Made by a program: the position numbers and the translations under genes
Notes under the pieces: model-generated
Told to the model about the DNA's origin: nothing
Database searches by the model: none
Seen by the model: the letters and a program-made list of their open reading frames with translations, nothing else
Shown here: positions 7,748 through 15,644 of the stretch, piece after piece
Layout: each line of letters opens with the position of its first letter
Position numbering within the stretch: position 1 is the stretch's first letter
Assembly: GCF_000381905.1 (NCBI RefSeq)
Contig: NZ_KB907248.1
Location: 62,001-126,000 of the forward strand
Source: Paenibacillus fonticola DSM 21315
GTDB lineage: Bacteria > Bacillota > Bacilli > Paenibacillales > Paenibacillaceae
Direction: 5' to 3'
DNA: 64,000 bases

Positions 7748-9495
7748 CCCCCCTTCTTACTTGGGTAATCCGGTACAATATGGACTCCCTTTTTCCCGTA
7801 ATGTATTTTAAAGACCGTCGTTTCAGCTTCCTTGCCTGTCCGGTTATCGATGGCAACTCCGATGACTAGGTCATTTGTGGAAATCAGTTCTTTGTTATCC
7901 CAACCATTTTTACGAATCATTATTTTACCTGTTCCAGCATACTGCTTCACTAATTCCGCGACTTCTTCCTGGGTAATGGTCAGCCTTGACGGACCATGTT
8001 GTCCTTTGGCCTTCAGCTTATCCACGTACTGGTTATATTCATGTGTACCCGGTATATGCTTATTTTGTTGCCCGTGAAGGACATCCTTCGGCTGCTGATC
8101 ACGAATGAGCTTCCGCGTTTCTTCAATCTTGGCATTAAGCTCTGCATTTTTCAAGAGTTCCTTCCGTACGGCTGCCGGCACTTCGCCGTCAATCTTCTTT
8201 CGCCGTTTGTCGCGCCGGAGATGCGGATACTCAGCAAGATGCGCCTTAAGTCGATCCTGCCACTCAATCACCTTAGCCCCGTACTTGACTTGGTTTGCTT
8301 CATCAATTGAGCCAAGTTCCAGGCGCTTGTACTTCCTAATCACGTTCTCCATGTAGCGTTGCTTTTGCTCAGCTTCATAGTTAGCCGCAGCCTCTTCCGG
8401 ATCCGCTGGCTTAGGCAGCTGAGTAATGCCGGGGAAGTATGTCGCCAAAGTATGCCGGCAGGCCGGATGAAATGCGCCTTGCTCCATAGCATAAGACAAC
8501 AGCAAATAGCCAGTATCCCGCGAGAGCTGTTCAGCCTGCTCCTTGCTGATTGAGGTAAACACGTCATCAATCATAACCGTGCCCTGAAACGGTAAGCACC
8601 AAGGAGAGCAGTTATCATGACTACTCATTACTACGGTGTAGACGCCCCATTCGTCGCGCTTCTTTCCTTCACCCAGGAACGTAGCCCGCTGGCTGGCCGT
8701 CCGTAACGCCATTTCAGCATAATAAGGCAGCAGAACGCGGCGGCCATTGCTATAGACGATGACATCCAATCCTCGCTCCAGAAAGTCCTTGGTCGCCTTA
8801 TCGATTGCCTGGTCGAGTGTGATCGCCCCGGCTGCCATATGTGCTTCGGCTTTGAAGATAACCTGACGATATACGTCATCCATCTTCCGTAAGACTGCCT
8901 CGCTGCCTTTTTTCAAGTCATCTTTTGCACTGTCCTGGAGAGCCTTCAATTTCTTATCATTCATGCCGAAGAAGTCACTTTCAGGCGGCGCCTGCGGTAG
9001 CTCCTCACTATGCGGCTTCGGTTTAGGCTTGGGCTCAGGAAGCGGTTGGTACATATCGGGAATAGGCTTCGATGGATCCGCTGGCTTAGGCTTAAGCGGT
9101 CGCTTGGGTTTCGGCGGTTCGATAATCTCCTTGAAGTCCTGCGGGAATTCTACCTCGCCTGTAACCGACACTCGCTTTCGGCCAAATGGTTTCAAGATCG
9201 AGTTGGTGAACTTATCCCACATCCGGGAAAATCTACTTTGCCCGTCATCAAAGCTCTGCTGCAGCACGTCGTCAATCAGCTTGTTTGCTTCGCTGCCAGC
9301 CTCTCCAATAAGTCGCTTGTTATCCTGCCTGTACCTGTGTAAGGCTCGGAGCTTGGCGAGCTGCCATTGATCAAACCGAAATCCTACACGCTCTTCCTCA
9401 GCCTCATGCCGGGAAAGGTTTCGCTTAAGACTGGCAATCAGGTTCATGGTCATTTCGTCAAAAATGGCTCGGATATCATACGGATCACGGGCCAT
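7744..9495 (-). CDS. Minor capsid protein with C-terminal Ntox50-like toxin domain
   Basis: A 583-residue protein. Residues 1 to about 400 match Phage_min_cap2 head proteins: helical N-terminus, a Pro/Lys linker (PKPKRPLKPKPADP), then a region with conserved SSHDNCSPWC and FHPACRHTLATYFPG segments. Residues about 470-583 resemble polymorphic toxin type 50 (Ntox50, BECR-type RNase fold): QQNKHIPGTHEYNQY near the start, then YAGTGKI and the closing HYGKKGVHIVPDYP. This fusion is known in Gram-positive phages. Similar head proteins sit inside the capsid and may enter the cell with DNA. The head role is secure; the nuclease activity is inferred from motifs only. Confidence 0.88.
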   Translation of the reverse strand: MARDPYDIRAIFDEMTMNLIASLKRNLSRHEAEEERVGFRFDQWQLAKLRALHRYRQDNKRLIGEAGSEANKLIDDVLQQSFDDGQSRFSRMWDKFTNSILKPFGRKRVSVTGEVEFPQDFKEIIEPPKPKRPLKPKPADPSKPIPDMYQPLPEPKPKPKPHSEELPQAPPESDFFGMNDKKLKALQDSAKDDLKKGSEAVLRKMDDVYRQVIFKAEAHMAAGAITLDQAIDKATKDFLERGLDVIVYSNGRRVLLPYYAEMALRTASQRATFLGEGKKRDEWGVYTVVMSSHDNCSPWCLPFQGTVMIDDVFTSISKEQAEQLSRDTGYLLLSYAMEQGAFHPACRHTLATYFPGITQLPKPADPEEAAANYEAEQKQRYMENVIRKYKRLELGSIDEANQVKYGAKVIEWQDRLKAHLAEYPHLRRDKRRKKIDGEVPAAVRKELLKNAELNAKIEETRKLIRDQQPKDVLHGQQNKHIPGTHEYNQYVDKLKAKGQHGPSRLTITQEEVAELVKQYAGTGKIMIRKNGWDNKELISTNDLVIGVAIDNRTGKEAETTVFKIHYGKKGVHIVPDYPSKKGG

Positions 9496-11003
9496 TATTC
9501 TTCACCGCCAGGATCATCGTCCTCAGCCCCTGGAGGATCGTCATGTTTCCTTACTTCTGGCTCACCCATTTCGACCAAACCCTGTTCCACTTTCAAGCGC
9601 ATAACCTCTACGGCCTTTTCATCATCGGTCCATGTATCGCCATAGAGCTCTTCCACGGATTGCTCAACGGACATGATGCCATAAGTGCGAGCCTTACCGA
9701 CCGTCTCCACTACGCTGTCAAAGCTAGGGCTGGCATACTCTCCAAAGTTTACACTGGCTTCATACTCCCCAGCTGTCCGATTCTTCATCGTGTCATATAC
9801 CTTCATGACGACGCTCACCAGCTGCGGAATAATATCATTCAGCCGTTCGATGATTTTCCCTCGAGTGTACAGCGTAGCCTTCTCCTTTTCCCGCTGAGCC
9901 TCGGCATTGTCCGTCTTTTTGAGGTCGATCCCCAGCGTAGCCGGGCTGATGATCCCCTGCAGGCACATGTCTAGTGTTGACGCATACGACGACACGAACG
10001 CCTCATACAGGATCTGCGGCTGCACCATATCGATCTGTCCCTTGGCTTCCTCAGCCATGACCGTGCCGATCTTGATAAACTGATTATCAAAAGGGTTCGG
10101 CTTAAGTAGCGCCCCGGTTTTCGGATTTTTCGGAATCAGATCCTCTGGAATATATTTTTGGACTCGCCCCGATCTAATGGCGTCGATCCACTGGCTAATA
10201 ACCTCGTCCAGTGCATCAAAACTGTCAGCCTTACTGTCGAATATCGACTTCCCCCGGCCTTTCCACCTCTTCGAACGAAAAAACATGAGCGGAACGGCCA
10301 TAATGAAATCACCATCAAATGTGACCTCTGGTGCCAGCTCGGCTGTATCAGGAATAGTAGTCAATAGAACCTCTTTCCCCTGATCGTTTAGAAGTCGGCA
10401 ACGAATATAACCACGTCCGAAGGTCTCCTCAAGCCGATAGTCTTTATCCTTGTATCGGTAATCCGTAAAAAAGACGACCTCTTTCAGCCGCCCTCGCTCC
10501 CGCTTGTATTCGACTTGATCGCCGCTATAAAACTCGATGATCGGATATTCCGTCACATCCGGGTCCACGGTAATCTTGAACGCCCCATCCCCGGCGACCA
10601 GCGCCTCGGCAATACTATCGCCCAGTAGCTCGTCAATCTCGTTATCCTCGGCGATCTCCTTCCAGAGCTCTGTCTGCTCCTTGGTCTCCAGCTCGATGCC
10701 GTCCAGATCTGCTATAACGATATCCGCCAGCCGTTCGACGATCATCGCAGGCAGCCCAGAATGTATTTTTCGGATACTTAGATCCTCAGAAGGTACAGCC
10801 GCCCAGAAGCGGGACTTGCTCACGCTATCAGAAGCCGTCTGCTTATAGAATTGATCCAGCTCGGACGGATCGCCGCGATACCAAAGCTGATTCCGCAGCA
10901 CGCTTGTCTGGTAGCTAAACGGCTCCTGGATGATTATCGTCTTATTATCCTGTGCGGGTTGAATCCGCAGCATTTTCATAACCATGTTCTTAAACCACCC
11001 CAT
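9495..11003 (-). CDS. Portal protein
   Basis: A 502-residue protein with the features of SPP1 gp6-like portals: an N-terminal arm, a region containing AVPSEDLSIRKIHSGLPAMIVERLADIV, a central stem and a long C-terminal helix group ending in an acidic tail (PPGAEDDDPGGEE). The portal forms the twelve-fold ring through which DNA enters the head. It follows terminase and precedes the minor capsid gene, sharing one base with the latter. This is the standard packaging order. Confidence 0.92.
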   Translation of the reverse strand: MGWFKNMVMKMLRIQPAQDNKTIIIQEPFSYQTSVLRNQLWYRGDPSELDQFYKQTASDSVSKSRFWAAVPSEDLSIRKIHSGLPAMIVERLADIVIADLDGIELETKEQTELWKEIAEDNEIDELLGDSIAEALVAGDGAFKITVDPDVTEYPIIEFYSGDQVEYKRERGRLKEVVFFTDYRYKDKDYRLEETFGRGYIRCRLLNDQGKEVLLTTIPDTAELAPEVTFDGDFIMAVPLMFFRSKRWKGRGKSIFDSKADSFDALDEVISQWIDAIRSGRVQKYIPEDLIPKNPKTGALLKPNPFDNQFIKIGTVMAEEAKGQIDMVQPQILYEAFVSSYASTLDMCLQGIISPATLGIDLKKTDNAEAQREKEKATLYTRGKIIERLNDIIPQLVSVVMKVYDTMKNRTAGEYEASVNFGEYASPSFDSVVETVGKARTYGIMSVEQSVEELYGDTWTDDEKAVEVMRLKVEQGLVEMGEPEVRKHDDPPGAEDDDPGGEE

Positions 11004-11006
11004 TCC

Positions 11007-12386
11007 TTAACCTCCATTCAGCAGGTACATCGTTTCAGCCACACCCGTCGTAGCGTCCGGAGCATCGTCATGCGCGTTCTTGCCTTCGCGCTGATAGCTC
11101 GTCATGGCCTTGTAATACTCCGGCCATCGGTCTCGCCAGTTAATCGGGAAATAGACGTGGTTCATAACCCAGGTTGAGTTCGATATGATCCTGGCAATCT
11201 TATTTTTCGATTGATGGAACCAGCTCACGTCAGTCCGGTTGCTTTTCAGGTCCTGTTCCAAAATTCGCTTGACGTTACGGGCGAATGCCCGGCCGCCGCT
11301 ATTGGATTCGATGCGCTCCTTATTCACCTGAAAATCAAAAAGAGCCTGCGCGACGGCGGGCTCGGTAATCTCCATAGGCTGTTTTGTATACATGACATCC
11401 AGAACATAAGCTTCTTTCTGGTATACGCCCCAGATGATGTTGCAAAGGTAATCGTCGCCCTGATCGGCGGTATCGCAGTAAGAGTAAATGCCCGAGAAAT
11501 CTTTAGGCAACTCCGTGTACGTCTTAAAGCTGCTATACAGCTTACCCTTAATGTCAATCGGGATTTGCTGATAGTTTGCGCTGGCGATGTCCTCGCCCAT
11601 AGCCCGTACCTTCATATCGTAGCTTTCACGGGACAGAATCTCTTCACAGAGCATTGTGCCATCATCCTGCAGCGCCTTCATAGTCAGATGCCGGACTTTC
11701 TTCTTCTCTTCGGCAAAATGCTCCAACGCTCGCCCAGCCAGATCCCCGGTTGCCCACCGGGTCATGATGATGATGATCTTGCCGCCTTCCTCCAAGCGGG
11801 AAAGCATGGTATTCGTGAACCAGTCCCAGTGCTTCTCTAGAACCTCGGCATTATTCGCTTCTAGCGCCGATTTAATCAAGTCATCAATGATCAGGATCGA
11901 AGCACCAAAGCCAGTTGCTGTACCCGTGGGAGACGTCGCCAGATAGCTGTTATAGCCGCCCTCTAGACTCCAGAGGTTCATGGCCCCGTCTCCACGCTTT
12001 ATCTGAACCTGGGGGAAGATATCACTGTATACGATTACTTCCGGGTCAGCCTTCACCGTGCTGATCCCATTGCGGACAGCCTTGGAGAATGTCGTGGACA
12101 AAGTCTCGTTATAAGAGCCTGTCATAACCTTTTCCTGCGGGTTCTGCCCGAATACCCACTGGGCAAACATGGAGGCCGTCCTGGACTTACCATGCCGCGG
12201 CGGCTCGTTGACAATCAGAATATCGTCGTCGGATTCGTAGAAGTCCTGCATCTCATTGCACAGGTCGATCAAGTACTGCCGGCTATCCTTGTAGAAGTCC
12301 GGGGCCAGAGCCTGACAGAAACCGAAAAACTCGCGCCGCGCCAGTTCGATCTTGGCATAGCGCTTGATCGTCACCAAATCAACCAT
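11007..12386 (-). CDS. terL: Terminase large subunit
   Basis: A 459-residue packaging motor. Walker A is PPRHGKS at residues 62-68, Walker B is the IIDD around residues 166-169, and a coupling motif follows (MTRWATGDLAG). The C-terminal RuvC-like nuclease is marked by YCDTADQGDDY and a late acidic pair (HDDAPDA). ATP hydrolysis drives DNA into the prohead, and the nuclease cuts concatemers. The start overlaps the end of the small subunit gene by eight bases. Confidence 0.95.
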   Translation of the reverse strand: MVDLVTIKRYAKIELARREFFGFCQALAPDFYKDSRQYLIDLCNEMQDFYESDDDILIVNEPPRHGKSRTASMFAQWVFGQNPQEKVMTGSYNETLSTTFSKAVRNGISTVKADPEVIVYSDIFPQVQIKRGDGAMNLWSLEGGYNSYLATSPTGTATGFGASILIIDDLIKSALEANNAEVLEKHWDWFTNTMLSRLEEGGKIIIIMTRWATGDLAGRALEHFAEEKKKVRHLTMKALQDDGTMLCEEILSRESYDMKVRAMGEDIASANYQQIPIDIKGKLYSSFKTYTELPKDFSGIYSYCDTADQGDDYLCNIIWGVYQKEAYVLDVMYTKQPMEITEPAVAQALFDFQVNKERIESNSGGRAFARNVKRILEQDLKSNRTDVSWFHQSKNKIARIISNSTWVMNHVYFPINWRDRWPEYYKAMTSYQREGKNAHDDAPDATTGVAETMYLLNGG

Positions 12387-12882
12387 CGCGGATCAGCTTC
12401 TTAAGCTCGTCTGTCGTCAGCCCTTGAAGTGGGTTATTGACCTCTACGCTGCCGCTGTGCCCGATCTCCTGCTTATCACGCCACTTATCTGGACGACGGT
12501 TCTTAAGCCAGAAGATCGCGGCGGCCGTCTCGGGCTGAACCTCTTTCGTGACTCGCTTGGTCTCAACCATCACCGTCACAATCTGTCCGGTTTCTGGATC
12601 AATCGCCTTCTCTGACTCCCTTGTCACCTCGTCATATTGATAACCGACCGCTCGCTTAAATAGCGCATTTTCGACTTCGACGTCAGCGACCTCCTGGCCC
12701 CTTTTTAAGGCTGCCAAAAGTGCCGGATACTTGTCTTTATAAGTCCGGAAAGTGGAGTATGCAACGCCAAGCTTAGCGGCTGTCTGCTCCTCCGTAAGCC
12801 CGTCACGAGCCCACGCTTCGATCAGCAGGAGCTTCGGCTCCACATGTGTATGATACTTATCTCGTCCGCGGCGTCCCGACAT
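12379..12882 (-). CDS. terS: Terminase small subunit
   Basis: A 167-residue protein. The N-terminal helix-turn-helix region (residues about 15-60, with DGLTEEQTAAKLGVAYSTFRTYK) fits DNA recognition at the pac or cos site. A middle oligomerisation part follows, and the end (AAAIFWLKNRRPDKWRDK) is a well-conserved terS signature. An AAGGAG ribosome site precedes the ATG. It overlaps terL, as usual. Confidence 0.92.
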   Translation of the reverse strand: MSGRRGRDKYHTHVEPKLLLIEAWARDGLTEEQTAAKLGVAYSTFRTYKDKYPALLAALKRGQEVADVEVENALFKRAVGYQYDEVTRESEKAIDPETGQIVTVMVETKRVTKEVQPETAAAIFWLKNRRPDKWRDKQEIGHSGSVEVNNPLQGLTTDELKKLIRDG

Positions 12883-12925
12883 ATTCTCAGCTCCTTTCAG
12901 GAAAATAAATAGCCATTGAGTTATC

Positions 12926-13525
12926 TCAACGGCCAGATGGTGGGATTTTTGTCGGTTCCTCGGGCTTATAGGTCACAAATAAATAGAGAGTTTTTATATT
13001 TCGTAATGAAATGAAAATAGAGTGAATTGTTAGCGTTAGCCATACTATAGCGCAGCACCAACCCCATATAGGAATGTCCATTTGAAAAGAATCGGGTAGA
13101 AGAGACCCTAAATAAAACAAAAATATACTAAGCATAACAACTGTAAGCTGAATAATTACCGCCCAAGTAAAGAATACAATCAGCGCATCAAATAAATTTT
13201 GACCGTCTACTTCTCTTTTTTTAAACTCTTCATGTTGGCCTCCTGCAGCTGATATAACGGTAATGCTAGTTATATTGAAACCAGCTAGTATTGAAATTGC
13301 CGCGATAACTTGGCCGCTCAGATCTCGAAATTTGTTAATTAATGATCCAAATTCGGAAATAAAAAAGGAAGATCCTGCAAGGAATGCCGTAGAAACAATA
13401 AGGGGGACAAGTACATCTACAAGCAACTCTGATTTTGAAGAGTTTTTCCAATACTTCCTGAAAGTTACCCAATGAAAATTATTGGCCTTTATAAACCGCT
13501 TTACGCCCCCTGCCATTTTCCTCAA
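12926..13525 (-). CDS. Four-helix membrane protein, second gene of an accessory pair
   Basis: A 199-residue protein with four predicted membrane segments at residues about 33-54, 68-95, 109-142 and 151-174, a basic N-terminal cytosolic stretch and a short Pro-rich tail. The gene overlaps the upstream 296-residue gene by four bases, so the two are coupled. Base composition is clearly more AT-rich than the flanking terminase genes, suggesting separate acquisition. No family is recognised with certainty. A role in superinfection exclusion or phage defence is a hypothesis based on the layout, a membrane protein coupled to a soluble partner inside a prophage late region. Confidence 0.7.
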   Translation of the reverse strand: MRKMAGGVKRFIKANNFHWVTFRKYWKNSSKSELLVDVLVPLIVSTAFLAGSSFFISEFGSLINKFRDLSGQVIAAISILAGFNITSITVISAAGGQHEEFKKREVDGQNLFDALIVFFTWAVIIQLTVVMLSIFLFYLGSLLPDSFQMDIPIWGWCCAIVWLTLTIHSIFISLRNIKTLYLFVTYKPEEPTKIPPSGR

Positions 13526-14412
13526 CCCCTTATCGATCTTCTTTGCGATGCTATTTGTATCAGCACATTTTCAACTGACGTCAGCATTGGTTGATTATTA
13601 GTATCAACTTCAACTTTTCTAGCGTATTTCTCTTGAGACTCTTCCATATTAATTATTTTTTCAGCATTCCCTACTTTACCTTTGACAACAATTTTTGTTA
13701 CCCCTTTTTGCTGCTTATATCTTCGTACCAGATCTATTACACTGTTCATCCCGGACCGTTGATATTTCGCAACAAATTCAAGTTTAACATCTGTTGCACT
13801 TATTTCTTCGATATCGTTTTGAAGTGCTCTTGTGGTTTGACTCTCATCTGCTGCCAATTCAGTCTTAGTTACTTCAAACATAAGCTTGTTAACTGAAGTT
13901 AATTCACTAATATGATCAAAAAACTCTTTTTCAACCAAAGTACAAACTTGGATATAGGTTAAGTTATTTTCTGTTATAACTTCATTCCCTAATTTTTCAA
14001 TATATTCTTCAAACCTGGCCCTGGTTAATCTTTGGCTTCCTTGAAGCAACATAAAGCCGTCAGCTTTTCGGATGTAAAAATAAGTTGCTTCAAGTTCACC
14101 TTCACGTTTCGCTTTCGGATTTGGTCTTGTAATATGAGTATCTGCATGGATTAGTTCTCCTACAGTCCCATACTCAGCAGATAAAAATTTTCCGAATAAA
14201 TAGTGCTCCTCATTGCTAAAACTACTAAGATACATCAACCAAGAATCTTTGTATTTTTGACCTCTTTGGCTTTCAGGAATAGCTACTATTCTTGTAAAGA
14301 GTTCAGTAATAATTTCAGGATCCCATTTGACTGCATCAGTAGCATGTTGATCTGGGTCTAAATAGTGCAGATCAATCTGAAAAGCATAAAAGTTCCTTTT
14401 CTTTGTGGCCAT
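13522..14412 (-). CDS. Soluble accessory protein (DUF6731/DUF4747-like?), first gene of pair
   Basis: A 296-residue soluble protein starting TKKRNFYAFQIDLHYLD, with an AAGGGGGA ribosome site. The N-terminal two thirds carry mixed alpha/beta sequence (ADTHITRPNPKAKREGE, YFYIRKADGFMLLQG), and the last 80 residues contain EFVAKYQRSGMN and a basic IVVKGKVGNAEK segment. Prophage proteins of this general type are known, and I recall a resemblance to DUF6731-like families but cannot confirm it. It is AT-rich and coupled to the membrane protein gene downstream. It is separated from the tRNA genes by a terminator, so it probably has its own promoter. Confidence 0.65.
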   Translation of the reverse strand: MATKKRNFYAFQIDLHYLDPDQHATDAVKWDPEIITELFTRIVAIPESQRGQKYKDSWLMYLSSFSNEEHYLFGKFLSAEYGTVGELIHADTHITRPNPKAKREGELEATYFYIRKADGFMLLQGSQRLTRARFEEYIEKLGNEVITENNLTYIQVCTLVEKEFFDHISELTSVNKLMFEVTKTELAADESQTTRALQNDIEEISATDVKLEFVAKYQRSGMNSVIDLVRRYKQQKGVTKIVVKGKVGNAEKIINMEESQEKYARKVEVDTNNQPMLTSVENVLIQIASQRRSIRG

Positions 14413-14496
14413 TGTCCATCCCCCTTTTCAGGGGATATCTTCCACAAGAATACAGCAAAACCCTTCTTTCGACCTATTTTCCATTATGAAATTTGT

Positions 14497-14528
14497 TAAA
14501 AATTGCCGACACCTGTTAAGATGCCGGC
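14497..14528 (-). terminator. Rho-independent terminator after the tRNA pair
   Basis: On the minus strand a 10-bp stem with G-T pairs (GCCGGCATCT / AGGTGTCGGC, loop TAAC) is followed by AATTTTTAAC. It lies 20 bases after the tRNA-Pro 3' end and before the accessory gene pair, so the tRNAs appear to form their own short transcript. Confidence 0.75.
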
Positions 14529-14548
14529 TAAGAAGGGGGAGATGTTAA

Positions 14549-14621
14549 TCCGAACGGCAGGATTTGAACCTGAACTACTTGCTCCCAAGGCAAGCGTGCT
14601 ACCCAGCTACACTACATCCGG
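14549..14621 (-). tRNA. tRNA-Pro(UGG), phage-encoded
   Basis: A 73-nt cloverleaf: acceptor CCGGATG / CGTTCGG with two G-T pairs, D stem GTGT / GCAC, anticodon stem CTTGC / GCAAG around loop CTTGGGA (anticodon TGG), and T arm with TTCAAAT loop. The outer T-stem pair (T-C) is mismatched and the variable loop is only 4 nt. No CCA is encoded. Phage tRNAs may compensate for host codon supply. Confidence 0.85.
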
Positions 14622-14624
14622 TTA

Positions 14625-14710
14625 TGGCACCCCTGTCAGGAATCGAACCTGATCCTTACGAAGTCTGTTATTGCGGCCGCCTTCGTGCTCTACCAGTAAG
14701 CTACAGGGAT
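14625..14710 (-). tRNA. tRNA-like gene with encoded CCA and oversized anticodon loop
   Basis: Acceptor ATCCCTG / CAGGGGT, D stem GCTT / GAGC, and a perfect T arm (TCAGG, loop TTCGATT, CCTGA) are all present, with G-CCA encoded at the 3' end. The anticodon stem pairs CGAAG with CTTCG but encloses 17 nt instead of 7, including the palindrome GCGGCCGC. No alternative 5-bp stem with a 7-nt loop is visible, so the amino acid identity cannot be assigned. It could be a decayed tRNA, one with a 10-nt insertion, or a tRNA-like RNA. It lies only three bases before tRNA-Pro in the same transcript. Confidence 0.65.
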
Positions 14711-14717
14711 GATGTAA

Positions 14718-14809
14718 GACGCAGCCGCCTAACAGTCTGAAACCATTGCCAGCTGCGCCTTTTATGCGTATAGACGGAATCTCTGACCTAGTAGAAATCC
14801 TGTCTATAC
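14718..14809 (-). ncRNA. Structured leader of the phage tRNA transcript
   Basis: Between the predicted promoter and the first tRNA the minus strand holds two hairpins: GTATAGAC / GTCTATAC (14768-14809), extended by further pairs inside, and GGCGCAGC / GCTGCGTC (14718-14759). They may be processing signals or a small RNA. No known RNA family is recognised. Confidence 0.4.
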
Positions 14810-14827
14810 ACTTACTTCGATGATACC

Positions 14828-14856
14828 ATTTTATCATGGGTTGACACGGGAAACAA
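14828..14856 (-). promoter_or_regulatory. Predicted promoter of the phage tRNA unit
   Basis: On the minus strand the -35 is TTGTTT (14856-14851) and the -10 is TAAAAT (14833-14828), with a 17-bp spacer. The only genes downstream before the terminator at 14497-14528 are the two tRNAs. The LexA-type box at 14856-14869 touches the -35. Confidence 0.55.
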
Positions 14857-14869
14857 GAACAAACGTTCG
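14856..14869. promoter_or_regulatory. LexA/DinR (SOS) box
   Basis: The core GAAC-AAAC-GTTC fits the Gram-positive SOS consensus GAAC-RNRY-GTTC at every position. It abuts the -35 of the tRNA promoter, so LexA bound here would be expected to block that promoter. SOS control is inferred from the sequence. Confidence 0.65.
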
Positions 14870-14905
14870 ACATTTTTAAGACAATCTAAAGACACTTTTT
14901 GGACA

Positions 14906-15520
14906 TCATCGCGCCAGTTTAATATATTCGCTCTCGGCTGCCTTTCGTCTGCGGTCGATTGTCCGCTCAGTCACCTGCGAGTTTTCTGCAATTTCGGCGT
15001 TATTCAGTCCTTCAACATAAATCAGTCTAAGCAGGTAGGCGTCATTTGGTCTATAACCTCGTAGGGTCTCCAGTAAGAAGTCAACCCGATTAACCTCTGC
15101 CTGTAAGTCCTGCAGCTCAGCCAGTCGATCCAGTATGGCATCTATATCGTCTCGCACGTCATAACCCCGGGCAACGATCACCTTCTGGATTTTGCCCTTC
15201 AGCTCCAGTAGCAGCTTCCGATCCTCGTCGTCGGATATGTCCACGGGGACAGCTCGCTTCTGTGCTGTTATCCCTGCAGGATAGGTATCCATGTAAGCAT
15301 TAGCTACCAGCTCCAACTGCTGTTCGTGCTTGGACAAGTACATATAGCTAGGCAGCCGTCTAAGCTTCGCATGCAGCTCCTGCAGCTGGTCATCCTCTTT
15401 GAGCCTGGATACCGTGATCCCTGCCCCAACGCTGTATGTGGATAGCGCATGGATCCGGGCTTGCTTTTGCCGGTATTGGCTAAGCTGTTCAATTGCTCGC
15501 TGTTCCGCTGTCTCCATCAT
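14906..15520 (-). CDS. ArpU-like / sigma-factor-like late transcription regulator
   Basis: A 204-residue protein. The ATG at 15520 is preferred over the upstream GTG at 15526 because AGAGAGGTGA lies at proper spacing only to the ATG. The C-terminal 55 residues form a sigma-70 region 4-like helix-turn-helix (LLRLIYVEGLNNAEIAENSQ followed by VTERTIDRRRK). The middle is helical. Such proteins in Firmicute phages (ArpU-type) switch on late genes. Its place at the boundary between replication and packaging genes fits that role. It overlaps the small membrane protein gene at 15489. Confidence 0.75.
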   Translation of the reverse strand: MMETAEQRAIEQLSQYRQKQARIHALSTYSVGAGITVSRLKEDDQLQELHAKLRRLPSYMYLSKHEQQLELVANAYMDTYPAGITAQKRAVPVDISDDEDRKLLLELKGKIQKVIVARGYDVRDDIDAILDRLAELQDLQAEVNRVDFLLETLRGYRPNDAYLLRLIYVEGLNNAEIAENSQVTERTIDRRRKAAESEYIKLAR

Positions 15521-15644
15521 CGTCACCTCTCTTGGCTGCAGCTATAGTACTAATCAAATTATTCAAAACGGTGCCTGTTATCAGTAAAGCAACTGTTATC
15601 ATAAAGGCCGTCAGATATGGGTGGTGCAGTGCGTATTGAATCAT
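15489..15644 (-). CDS. Small single-span membrane protein (51 aa)
   Basis: A 51-residue gene with the ribosome site GAGGTGA eight bases before its ATG. One hydrophobic segment (LTAFMITVALLITGTVL) spans residues about 11-27, followed by a short charged tail (AAAKRGDDDGDSG). It overlaps the upstream zinc-finger gene (ATGA) and the downstream ArpU-like gene. Function is unknown. Tight coupling on both sides supports a real gene. Confidence 0.6.
   Translation of the reverse strand: MIQYALHHPYLTAFMITVALLITGTVLNNLISTIAAAKRGDDDGDSGTASN

Noticed and set aside
13591-13896. Plus-strand frame of 101 codons opposite the accessory gene
   Set aside because: No ribosome site, low-complexity Phe/Ile-rich product, and the minus-strand gene has a good start and coupled neighbour.
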